This document shows, one piece after another, positions 37,879 through 46,311 of a stretch of DNA of 62,010 bases. Both the position numbers and the translations under genes were made by a program. Position 1 is the first letter of the stretch, and every line of letters begins with the position of its first letter. The notes under the pieces were generated by a model. The model was not told the origin of the DNA. It saw nothing but the letters and a program-made list of their open reading frames with translations, and made no database searches. The stretch lies in NCBI GenBank assembly GCA_913063265.1, contig CAJXZG010000021.1, forward strand, positions 1-62,010, written 5' to 3'. This DNA comes from an uncultured Prolixibacteraceae bacterium (GTDB lineage Bacteria > Bacteroidota > Bacteroidia > Bacteroidales > Prolixibacteraceae).

Positions 37879-39372
37879 ATGAGAAAATGTTTTTTTCTGT
37901 TGGTTGTAGTTTTAATTTCTGTTTATTCAGTAAAGTCTCAGCAAATGTTTAATGATTATTCGGGAATCGATATTGGAAATCCAAAATTGAAAGGAGAATT
38001 TAAATTTGATGAGGAAATTCAAAAATTTATTGTTAGTGGTGCAGGGTATAATATATGGTTTGAGCGCGATGAATTTTATTTTGTATCTCAAAAAGTTGAG
38101 GGTGATTTTATAATGACCTGTAATTTGAAATTTATAGGAGAAGGAGTGGATCCGCATCGGAAAATTGGTTTAATGATTCGTAATTCGTATGCTGAAGATG
38201 CAGTTTATATGGATGGAGCCATTCATGGCGATGGATTGACTTCGTTGCAATACCGGGTAAATAAAGGTGCTGAAACACTGGAAAAATCTTTGGAGAAAAA
38301 GGAAATTCCTGAAATTGTTCAGCTCGAAAGAAAGGGGAGCGAATTTGTTTTTAGGATATCTAAAAACGGACAACCTTTGCATGAAGTTGCTAAAGTTACT
38401 TTGAAAATGAATCAAAATGTTTTTGCCGGAATGTTTGTGGGGTCGCATAATGTAGATGTACTGGAAACCGGAGAATTTTGGAATGTCAGAATTGAAAGAC
38501 CTGCAGCAGAAGGAATAAGTGGATACGAAAATCCATCGCCAAGCAGATTGGAAATTTTAGATGTGGAAACAGGATTCAGGGAAGTGATTTATGAAACCGA
38601 AACTCATATTGAAGCACCCAACTGGTCGAGAAATGGGAAATTCTTAATTTATAATTCTGAAGGAAAACTATATCATTTCGAATTAAAAAAGAAGGCCCCT
38701 AAAGTAATTGATAGCGGTTTTGCGACTGCCAATAACAATGACCATGGGATTTCATTTAATGGGAAAAAACTGGCAATTAGCAACCATACCGAAGAAAATG
38801 GTCAGAGTCATTCGATAATTTATACTATGCCCGTTAAAGGTGGAACTCCCAAAAGAGTAACTGATTTAGGACCTTCATATTGGCATGGTTGGTCGCCCGA
38901 TGATGAGTGGTTAACTTACTGCGCGGAAAGAAATGGGAATTATGATGTTTATAAGATTTCATCAAAAGGCGGTAAAGAAATAAGGTTAACAACTGCTGAT
39001 GGTTTAGATGACGGCCCGGAATATTCACCGGATGGGAAGTATATATATTTTAATTCAACCCGAACCGGTACAATGGAAATATGGAGAATGAAACCGGATG
39101 GTTCAGAACAAGAACAAATAACTGATGATAAATTTCAGAATTGGTTTGCTCATCCGTCGCCTGACGGTAAAAAACTGATAATGATTTCTTATCATCCCGA
39201 GGTGCCGGCAAATTCACATCCGCATAACAAACATGTAATGCTTCGTTTAATGGATATTGAAAGTGGAGATCTAAAAGTAGCGGCATTCTTATATGGAGGG
39301 CAGGGAACAATCAATGTTCCATCTTGGAGTCCTGACTCTAAGAAAGTGGCTTTTGTATCCTATACATACTGA
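37879..39372 (+). CDS. TolB-like beta-propeller protein with LamG-type (DUF1349-like) N-terminal domain
   Basis: 497 residues. Signal peptide about 1-20 (LVVVLISVYSVKSQ). Residues about 25-215 form a concanavalin-like sandwich (FNDYSGIDIGNPKLKGEF, GEGVDPHRKIGLMIRNS). From 230 to the end come PD40 repeats of the TolB beta-propeller (APNWSRNGKFLIYNSEGKL, GPSYWHGWSPDDEWLTYCAE, DGPEYSPDGKYIYFNSTRTG, FAHPSPDGKKLIMISYH, VPSWSPDSKKVAFVSYTY). Periplasmic or surface-exposed; the function of such hybrids is unproven, possibly carbohydrate binding. Last gene of the DUF6786-GntR-TolB run. Confidence 0.87.
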   Translation: MRKCFFLLVVVLISVYSVKSQQMFNDYSGIDIGNPKLKGEFKFDEEIQKFIVSGAGYNIWFERDEFYFVSQKVEGDFIMTCNLKFIGEGVDPHRKIGLMIRNSYAEDAVYMDGAIHGDGLTSLQYRVNKGAETLEKSLEKKEIPEIVQLERKGSEFVFRISKNGQPLHEVAKVTLKMNQNVFAGMFVGSHNVDVLETGEFWNVRIERPAAEGISGYENPSPSRLEILDVETGFREVIYETETHIEAPNWSRNGKFLIYNSEGKLYHFELKKKAPKVIDSGFATANNNDHGISFNGKKLAISNHTEENGQSHSIIYTMPVKGGTPKRVTDLGPSYWHGWSPDDEWLTYCAERNGNYDVYKISSKGGKEIRLTTADGLDDGPEYSPDGKYIYFNSTRTGTMEIWRMKPDGSEQEQITDDKFQNWFAHPSPDGKKLIMISYHPEVPANSHPHNKHVMLRLMDIESGDLKVAAFLYGGQGTINVPSWSPDSKKVAFVSYTY

Positions 39373-39811
39373 ACCTTCTGAAAATAATTTTTATTTGATG
39401 GATTGACTATCAAACCATAAAAGTACAATAATGCCACTATTGAAGAACTTTGGTTTGACTTAAAACCGTTGAGCCAATAACTTAAACATACAATCTGAAA
39501 AAAAGAAATCTTGAAAATTCAATTTCAATTTGCAATTGGAATACGTTTCCTTTTTAGTATTATGTTTACAATTTAAACCAAAACAGAAGGTTCAAACTAT
39601 ATTTTTTATTGTTCGGTACTATAAATCTGTTCAGGAATTTTTATTCTCACCCAAAAAAACGTAACTTTTTATTCAAATCTTAACGTGTGCATGGTATTGC
39701 TGATTGCAAATGGCATTCAAAACTAGAAATTAACTCGTTTTTTATCATTTGAAAGCCAGTAAAGAAAATGTATAAAAACTCAATATTATAGTATAATTAA
39801 AACATGGAATT
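39373..39811. other. Intergenic region before the OmpA-family gene
   Basis: 439 bp, A+T-rich. No credible gene on either strand, no strong hairpin, and no exact -7 box was found. Confidence 0.5.
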
Positions 39812-40915
39812 ATGAAAAAAATTATTTTTACTTTTTTATCGCTGTTGTTTGTGGCCGTTGCCGCTGCACAAGAATTACCACCAAATCCTGAACCTGGTAA
39901 GTGTTATGTGAAATGCATTACTGCAGATGAATTTGAAGAAGTTACCGAAACTGTTGTTATTGCGCCGGAATACAAAAAGTTGGTAACCTATCCGGCAACA
40001 TATAAAATTGTAGAAGAACGTGTTCTTGTTAAGGAAGCTTCAAAAGAACTGGTTTATGTACCTGCGGTATATGAAACTGTTGAGGTGCCTTATATTGAAA
40101 AAGAAGCTACAAATAACCTGGAAGTGGTACCTGCAACATTTGGAAAAGATAGTGAGACATTTGAAATTTATCCAAAAGTAGGGCGTTGGGAATATACCGA
40201 ACTGGAGGATTGCCCATCGGCGAATAAGGAAGACTGTATGGTAGCATGTTTTGTTGAATACCCGGCAAAATATCAGGTTGTTCCAATTACTACTCTTACT
40301 GCAGATGCTTCCACACGTCCGGTACCGGTTAATGAAATTCCTGCTACTTATAAAAAGCAGGTTGTTAAAACTCCAGCCAGAATGGAAGAAATTGAAATTC
40401 CTGCGGTTTATGATATTATAAAAAGACGAGTTGTGGATCAGCCGGCGCGTACTGTAGAAGAAGTGGTTCCGGCGGAAACAAAAACGGTAACCAGAACTGT
40501 TTTGGCCAAAAAAGGTGGTATGACGGTTTGGGAAGAGATAGATTGTGGTTTAGTGGGAGCTAATCCTAATATATTGCCAATCTTCTACGAATATAACAGT
40601 GCCAGAATTACAGCAGATTCAGAAGATATTATTGACAAGCATTTATTATCGCTATTGCGTGATAAACCAGCAATTCGTATTGAAATTATGTCGCATACCG
40701 ACTCAAGGGGTAACGATGATTACAATTTGGCATTGTCTCAACAAAGAGCTCAGGCGGTGGTAAACTATTTGGTAAATAACGGCATTAACCGCAATAGATT
40801 GGTCGCCAGAGGTTATGGAGAAACCCGTTTAGTGAATCGTTGTGGTAACGGAGTTAATTGCTCAGAAGACGAACATCAGCAAAACAGACGAACAGAATTC
40901 CGTATTATAAATTGA
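39812..40915 (+). CDS. OmpA-family protein with repetitive PA-x-Y N-terminal half
   Basis: 367 residues. Signal peptide 1-20 (MKKIIFTFLS...AAAQ). Residues 50-225 are built of about seven units of 20-25 residues, each with a core such as YPATYK, VPAVYE, VPATFG, YPAKYQ, IPATYK, IPAVYD, VPAETK. Four Cys are spread through the half. Residues about 245-367 are an OmpA C-terminal domain, which binds the meso-diaminopimelate of peptidoglycan: ILPIFYEYNSARIT, MSHTDSRGNDDYNLALSQQRA, RLVARGYGET, NRRTEFRI. There is no beta-barrel, so it is probably a periplasmic or outer-membrane-linked tether. Single gene with its own terminator. Confidence 0.92.
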   Translation: MKKIIFTFLSLLFVAVAAAQELPPNPEPGKCYVKCITADEFEEVTETVVIAPEYKKLVTYPATYKIVEERVLVKEASKELVYVPAVYETVEVPYIEKEATNNLEVVPATFGKDSETFEIYPKVGRWEYTELEDCPSANKEDCMVACFVEYPAKYQVVPITTLTADASTRPVPVNEIPATYKKQVVKTPARMEEIEIPAVYDIIKRRVVDQPARTVEEVVPAETKTVTRTVLAKKGGMTVWEEIDCGLVGANPNILPIFYEYNSARITADSEDIIDKHLLSLLRDKPAIRIEIMSHTDSRGNDDYNLALSQQRAQAVVNYLVNNGINRNRLVARGYGETRLVNRCGNGVNCSEDEHQQNRRTEFRIIN

Positions 40916-41013
40916 TAAATAAACTGTTTTTGTGTGTCATCCTAAAATAGATTGACAGATTTTTAGGCTATTCCCGAAAGCTATTTCCGAAGTAAAGGCA
41001 CCTTCAAAAAATT

Positions 41014-41048
41014 GGGTAAAACTAATTTATAGTTTTACCCGATTTTTT
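41014..41048 (+). terminator. Rho-independent terminator after the OmpA-family gene
   Basis: Perfect 11-bp inverted repeat, GGGTAAAACTA (41014-41024) and TAGTTTTACCC (41030-41040), with a 5-nt loop and GATTTTTTAT directly after. It lies 98 bp downstream of the stop codon. A weaker hairpin (CCTAAAA/TTTTAGG, 40941-40967) precedes it. Confidence 0.88.
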
Positions 41049-41158
41049 ATACTGAGCAAGTTATGTTTTTAGTTTCGATAGATTTTAGGGCTACAACTCG
41101 CCGATGTCAGACATACTTTTCCCTTTAGCTTGAAGGTTGCAGATAAATTGATTTGATT

Positions 41159-41527
41159 TTAGACCAACTGCCTTTCTGGTTTTTCAAATGTCATCTTTCG
41201 GGATAACCTTGGGGCTTTGGCAGTGTCTACTCCAAAGAAAATCCAGGGTTCTTCATTCTTCCGGGTCATGGCCCTTATTTTCGTTAAGCCATAATATTCT
41301 TTTTCCATGCCAAAGCTTCCTTCCATCCGGGTAGCCCTTTCTTTGCAAAGTACAGAATGAATTATTTTCCAATGCTCTTCATGTTTTACAGCCCTGCCTT
41401 TTCGTTTAAAACCATGTATGATATTTTCTTTTTTACAACAGGTGCGGTTGGCATTGGTCGCATAAATATCATCGCCCGACAGGTGTTTTAGTTTCCCAAC
41501 TAGCTGGCGACCATAGCGAACAGATTG
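41159..41527 (-). pseudogene. C-terminal remnant of a DDE transposase
   Basis: On the - strand a frame without a start codon, bounded upstream by TAG (41528-41530) and ending with TAA at 41159-41161, encodes about 122 residues. Recognisable parts are DIYATNANRTCCKKENIIHGF, FKRKGRA, RATRMEGSFGMEKEYYGLTKIRA and EEPWIFFGVDTA. The Glu of RMEGSFG fits the last acidic residue of a DDE transposase of the IS1182/ISNCY-like type. A fragment in another frame (MKEYGFSNLF, just upstream) hints at a frameshift. The N-terminal two thirds and the IS ends are missing; the TlpA-like gene starts its end at 41596. This is a decayed insertion sequence. Confidence 0.8.
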
Positions 41528-41595
41528 CTAAAGCCGTATTCCTTCATGAAAAGCACTAAAAATTGTGTTACATTTTGTTGGAAAAAAGCAGAACT

Positions 41596-42729
41596 CTATT
41601 GAATGAAAAACCTGGTAACCATTACCTCCTTTTTTTTTATACTAATTCCAAATTCATTCAATAATTCACTTTCCATAAGTTCATCAAATCTGAAATGAAA
41701 ATTCCAATCGTGTTCTTTGGTATTATCGCCAAAATATTTGAAAATTTTATTTGTTGTATTGCTTAGAATAATGCATAAATCGGCAATTTTCATATTGTCA
41801 GCCTGCATTCTGTTCTCGCCTATAAGGTAGTTTGATTCGTTATTGTTTCCCCATTCAATTTGTTTTATATCCCACAATTTGGACTCATCCACTACCTCCA
41901 TTAAATATACTTCTTCATGTCCTGTTTCCGGTACTAATTTTATGTTTAAACTATTACTTATCAGGTTTAGCACAGTATCAGGCTTTGTTTCCCAAGTTTC
42001 AGCCGGACATGAAAAATGAACACTAAAATCCTGTATGTCACGATCAATAATTAATTGGTTGGGAACATTGTATATTTTGGCAATAAGTCCAAAAAGTGAA
42101 CCTTTGTATTCTACTGAGTTTTTTTCTTTCTTAAATAAAGGGGATTGCTGCGAAATATTCTTTTTAATCATAAAATCAACCTCATTAATTTCTTTTTCAG
42201 GTGCAGAATGTTTTTCAGGTTCAATTATTTCAAAAAGATCATGTAACTGGATATTTGGAAATGAACTATGTTTTTGAGCCAGTTTTTGAATAAGATTATT
42301 ATTAATACCAGAAGGATGCCCCCTCCAAATTAACTCTCCTTTTGTGTTTAGAATAACCGAATATGGTCTTGTTCCTACATTAAACTGTCGTATTAAATTT
42401 CCTCCAATATCACGCATTACAGAAATCTGAATTGGATTTCGTTTAATGTAATTCATAACGGTTTCGTGAGTTTCATCAGTAATAGCGACTGCAAAAACAT
42501 CACTTTGATTGTGCTCTTGCAATATTTCTAACTGTTTTGATGCCGGTTTGCACGGGCCGCACCACGTTGCCCAAAAGTCAATTAATATAAGCTTTTGCTG
42601 CTTAAATTCAACTATTTGGTTTTTTGTGCAGATTTCTGAAATCTTTAAAGGAATGTCATTAGCTAATAGTTCTCCACAAAAGAAAAATAAAATTAGCAAT
42701 AAAACAGTATATATTGTATTCATATTCAT
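41596..42729 (-). CDS. TlpA-like thioredoxin-fold protein with C-terminal extension
   Basis: 377 residues. Signal peptide about 1-23 (lumenal FFFCGELLA). A TlpA/ResA-type thioredoxin domain (about 28-165) has WATWCGPC (Cys57, Cys60) and TRPYSVILNTKGELIWRG with the cis-Pro region. These are periplasmic thiol-disulfide oxidoreductases. The remaining 200 residues carry a segment (about 190-300: MIKKNISQQSPLFKKEKNSV, KPDTVLNLISNSLNIKL) resembling the DUF3738-type region found attached to thioredoxin folds in Bacteroidota. Its role is unknown. No partner genes nearby; the transposase remnant lies beyond its stop codon. Confidence 0.87.
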   Translation of the reverse strand: MNMNTIYTVLLLILFFFCGELLANDIPLKISEICTKNQIVEFKQQKLILIDFWATWCGPCKPASKQLEILQEHNQSDVFAVAITDETHETVMNYIKRNPIQISVMRDIGGNLIRQFNVGTRPYSVILNTKGELIWRGHPSGINNNLIQKLAQKHSSFPNIQLHDLFEIIEPEKHSAPEKEINEVDFMIKKNISQQSPLFKKEKNSVEYKGSLFGLIAKIYNVPNQLIIDRDIQDFSVHFSCPAETWETKPDTVLNLISNSLNIKLVPETGHEEVYLMEVVDESKLWDIKQIEWGNNNESNYLIGENRMQADNMKIADLCIILSNTTNKIFKYFGDNTKEHDWNFHFRFDELMESELLNEFGISIKKKEVMVTRFFIQ

Positions 42730-43349
42730 TTTGTTAACTTAGCGAAAATGAATTTATTTTTAGCAACATTCATTAGAATTTATAACTGGGATAAATCCAT
42801 TTCCACATGAAACTAACGTAAAATAATACTAAATCTTGTTTTTGAGGTTGATCTTAAATATAAATTTTTCTGCATATAAAAAATTGTACAATATTGTACT
42901 TTTAACTGTACCATCCTTAAAATTTGTTCATTATAAATACGTTGGAAATATAAAATAATAGAAATTCAAAATTACTTTCAAAAAGTTGATCATTGAATAA
43001 TCAAGCTGTAAACCAACATTAAATATAGTTGTTGATCAACCTAATCAAACAAAGCATATTGTTCTCGGTGTTTCATCAAAACCAACAGAAGTGTAAATTT
43101 TAAGTAAATGGTTGTACCAGATATGATACACCGGAAGTTTGAATTCTTGTAATAACATTATTCATATTTAACTATTACTGAGTACTTTTTGATAACACAA
43201 TTATGGTTTTCATTGTAATGGCCATTTGCATTCAATTCCTGAATCCATTGACAAAAACACTTTTAGATTTCTGGATTTATTTTTAATTCTGAAGTATAAA
43301 AAAAAACAAATCTAAATATCTGTAAAGTGATGATTTAAAGTAGTTTATA
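42730..43349. other. 620-bp intergenic region with a 14-bp palindrome
   Basis: No credible gene. A perfect palindrome GTACAATATTGTAC lies at 42886-42899, with a GTAC again close by (AACTGTACC), about 157 bp upstream of the TlpA-like gene. It could be an operator. The rest is A+T-rich without recognisable structure. Confidence 0.45.
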
Positions 43350-45161
43350 TTAGTTTGCAAGGAATTCTGCTTTTGGCGTAAGCTGTTGAAGTTTTATTGA
43401 TTTTTTATTAGTTGAAGGAAGTGTGAAATAGAATTTTGAACCATTTCCATGACTCTCGACACCTACTGCACCATCCAGCTTTTCGACAATCTTTTTAACA
43501 ATAGAAAGTCCAAGTCCGTAACCATCAGCTTTCTGAGGATTTAACCTCACAAAATTTTTAAATAATTTTTTTTGTTCTTCAGTAGTGAGGCCTTTACCAT
43601 TATCACTTACCCAGAACTTTATTTTTCCGGTTTTTAATTCTTTAGCACCCATTTGAATTTCAGGTGGATGGCCTCCGTATTTTATAGCATTACTAATATA
43701 ATTCGACCAAACTTCCTCTATCCATGGGGCGTATCCAATTGCCTCCGGCCAGCTTTCCGGGAAAGTAATTTGTGCTTCTGAACTTTCAATCAAATCTTCG
43801 TGTTGCCTTAAAGATTCATTGAAAATGGTTTTCATATCTAAAGGTTTGCGTTCTACTTCCGTTTTGTCTGTTGTAGCGAGTAGTAGTAACTCATGTGTAA
43901 TCTGAATCGATTTATTAGCTGAATGGTTTATTAAATTGGAAAGTTCACACAGCAGGTTTTTGTCGTTAATATTTATGATTTCTTCCATAATTTCACTGGC
44001 TGAGAAAATGGAGCTTAAAGAACTTCTCAAATCGTGGGCGACAGTGTGTGCAAATGCATCCAGATCTTCAATCAATTTTTCCCTTTTATCTATTTCAAAA
44101 AGAAGCTTTTTATTGGTGTTTTTCAACTCAGCCTCAGCATTGATAATAGATGTGATATCGTGAAAAATTAATATATGTCCCGAAAAATTATTTTCGTTAT
44201 AAATAGGCGATATTTTAACCTGGTAATAATTCGACCAGTTTTGATGGGGAACTTCCAGTTGGATTGACGCCATATTTTCATTTAAGGCATCTTGTAATTT
44301 TGTATATTTTTTAAAAACCTTATTAAAAGGTTCTCTAATTAGTGATTTTTTTTGCCAGTTAAAGACAGCATAAACGGCAGAATTACAATCTTCAATAAAT
44401 CCCTCGGAGTTAATTACAACAACACCATCGGCAAGAGTTTCAAAAAGTTTTGTTTTGGCTAAAGGAATAATATTAAACATTCTGTAACGGAAAATAGCAA
44501 GGGCTATGATTAAACCTGTTAAAACAAAAGATATTGGCGTCCAGTCAAATCCCGGATAAGGATTTAGATCAGTAACATACAATAAATTTCCAATTATCGG
44601 GAATAAAGTTGCAATTAACAACGCTCTACCTTGTCTTTTGTAATAAGCCTGGAACTTGTAGATTGACCTAACCAGATTTATCAGTCCTAATGCCAGCAAA
44701 ATCTGTGCAAAGGCGAAGAATACCCAAAAAGCCGGCCCATGTCCATAATAAACAATATTATTCGTTGCATCTAACGTAACAGATGGCCATACCAACAAAT
44801 GTCTGTCATTGGTAAATACAAGTACAATAATTATTACAGGCAGAATTAACAACAACGCAATATTTTTTGTGGAGATAAATTTTTTCTTTTTGCTAAAGGC
44901 AGTTGTAAAAAGGAAGTAACAAACAGGTAAAAATGCGATTCCTAAATAGGAGATCTTTGACCATAAAATTTTATTTTCAAATTCCGGGCTTGCAAATTCA
45001 AAGGCATAAGCAGTTGCCCAAATTCCAACAAAAAATTCGAGGTATATCAGAAACCTAACCTCAGAAGATTTTCTGAATTTCCACAGCAATATAACAGTAA
45101 AACAAGCTGCCAATGCTGTTGCAAAATGGATCATACTATTGGTGATGAATTGATAGATCAT
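43350..45161 (-). CDS. Hybrid-type sensor: 7TM histidine kinase with PAS domain
   Basis: 603 residues. Seven hydrophobic helices (about 8-225) match the histidine-kinase N-terminal 7TM region. A PAS domain follows (about 240-345: LADGVVVINSEGFIEDCNSAVYAVF), then a coiled-coil linker, HisKA with the phospho-acceptor His376 in FAHTVAHDLRSSLSS, and HATPase_c (about 470-590: N box NYISNAIKYGG, G1 DNGKGLT, G2 YGLGLSIVKKIV). No receiver domain is fused, so the cognate regulator is elsewhere. It is an orphan kinase, with no response-regulator gene adjacent. A palindrome TGACATATGTCA lies 109 bp upstream. Confidence 0.95.
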   Translation of the reverse strand: MIYQFITNSMIHFATALAACFTVILLWKFRKSSEVRFLIYLEFFVGIWATAYAFEFASPEFENKILWSKISYLGIAFLPVCYFLFTTAFSKKKKFISTKNIALLLILPVIIIVLVFTNDRHLLVWPSVTLDATNNIVYYGHGPAFWVFFAFAQILLALGLINLVRSIYKFQAYYKRQGRALLIATLFPIIGNLLYVTDLNPYPGFDWTPISFVLTGLIIALAIFRYRMFNIIPLAKTKLFETLADGVVVINSEGFIEDCNSAVYAVFNWQKKSLIREPFNKVFKKYTKLQDALNENMASIQLEVPHQNWSNYYQVKISPIYNENNFSGHILIFHDITSIINAEAELKNTNKKLLFEIDKREKLIEDLDAFAHTVAHDLRSSLSSIFSASEIMEEIININDKNLLCELSNLINHSANKSIQITHELLLLATTDKTEVERKPLDMKTIFNESLRQHEDLIESSEAQITFPESWPEAIGYAPWIEEVWSNYISNAIKYGGHPPEIQMGAKELKTGKIKFWVSDNGKGLTTEEQKKLFKNFVRLNPQKADGYGLGLSIVKKIVEKLDGAVGVESHGNGSKFYFTLPSTNKKSIKLQQLTPKAEFLAN

Positions 45162-45455
45162 TACCCAAGAGTCTTATGTTTTTTATGAAATTTGATTTAA
45201 CAGCAAGGGTAAAAGTAATAAAATAATTTATTTTAAATAGTTTAAACCCAGTAGATTAATTCTAAATAGTGACATATGTCATTTAAAACAAATAATTAAC
45301 ACGGCATAAGTCTCTGTAATTGTATTCTTTATAAAAATTGCCTGAAGTTAAATTTATCAAGAATGAATTGTTGCACCCATTGAAAATATAAGATTAGATA
45401 TTAAAAGTCAGAAATATATAGTTTTCAAATACAACATAAATTGATTTTAAAATTT
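45162..45455. other. Intergenic region with palindrome upstream of the 7TM kinase
   Basis: 294 bp without a gene. TGACATATGTCA (45270-45281) is a perfect 12-bp palindrome about 109 bp before the kinase start codon, suitable for a dimeric regulator. Nothing else recognised. Confidence 0.45.
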
Positions 45456-46136
45456 TTACATCATTCTTTTTATATTTCGGTGAAATTCGTTGGTAAGCCT
45501 TGTGTGAAAATAGGGATAGAAAAAATAGTTTTTTGCAAAGTTGTTGCTTTTATAAAAACTGGTATGGATAATCTCTGTTCTCCCTTTGGACGTTTCTACA
45601 AATTGAAGTCTTTGTAATCCGGAAGATATATTTCCTGTCAAATAACTGAATTCAATAACCTTGTTTTCCTTATCAATTCTGACAATTTCAAAGGCTGTTG
45701 CCATATTTACTAATCCTTTCATTAATCGGAGGTTTAAATAAACAACCATTCCAGTATCAATTTTAGGCATATTTTCATCTCTGTAAATAATTCGTTTTTC
45801 TTTTTTGGAAAATAAAAATCCTAGTGAAACTTTCTTTCCGTTCCATGATTTTTTTGGGTTTAATTGCAAATACTTTTTCCAGACTTCTTCCAGACCTTTT
45901 TTTACCCCATAAACGTTTTCCCGGATGAAATACTTCTTTGTGTCTGATACGTTATCTACCGATGGTTCAATTTCATCCAAAGTTTCAAATCCAATTTCCT
46001 TTTGAAAATTTATATACTCCAGAACTTTGTCATGTTCGATTCTTGCCAGTTGAATATCACTCAAACATACCTGTGCTCTGGGTGATTTGACAAGTAGTAT
46101 AAAAACTGCTAATATGATTAAAACTGAAATACGCAT
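45456..46136 (-). CDS. Hypothetical secreted protein, possibly START/SRPBCC-like
   Basis: 226 residues. Signal peptide about 1-21 (LIILAVFILLVKSPRAQ). No family is recognised with confidence. The pattern of the middle and end (MVVYLNLRLMKGLVNMATAFEIVRID, VIEFSYLTGNISSGLQRLQF, TEIIHTSFYKSNN, HTRLTNEFHRNIKRMM) is that of an alternating beta sheet closed by a C-terminal helix, reminiscent of a START/SRPBCC fold with a hydrophobic cavity. It is divergent from the S46 peptidase gene and downstream of no other gene. The fold suggestion is inference only. Confidence 0.6.
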   Translation of the reverse strand: MRISVLIILAVFILLVKSPRAQVCLSDIQLARIEHDKVLEYINFQKEIGFETLDEIEPSVDNVSDTKKYFIRENVYGVKKGLEEVWKKYLQLNPKKSWNGKKVSLGFLFSKKEKRIIYRDENMPKIDTGMVVYLNLRLMKGLVNMATAFEIVRIDKENKVIEFSYLTGNISSGLQRLQFVETSKGRTEIIHTSFYKSNNFAKNYFFYPYFHTRLTNEFHRNIKRMM

Positions 46137-46311
46137 CCGGCTTAGTTGGTATGTATTGGCAACAAATAAAATGAAAATTAGAAAAAAATTAAACGATTCA
46201 TAAAATATTTTTCCAACATATTCATCTTTTTGTCAAATATCATTTGTATTTCAAGGGTTTTTAATTCTTTTTGCATCCGGATTTTTACATAACATTTAAA
46301 ATTAAGTTTTG

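Larger units (their letters stand above)
40916..41595. other. Spacer between OmpA-family and TlpA-like genes
   Basis: 680 bp containing the terminator at 41014-41048 and the transposase remnant. The remaining parts (40916-41013, 41049-41158, 41528-41595) show nothing more. No terminal inverted repeats of a complete IS were found. Confidence 0.5.
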
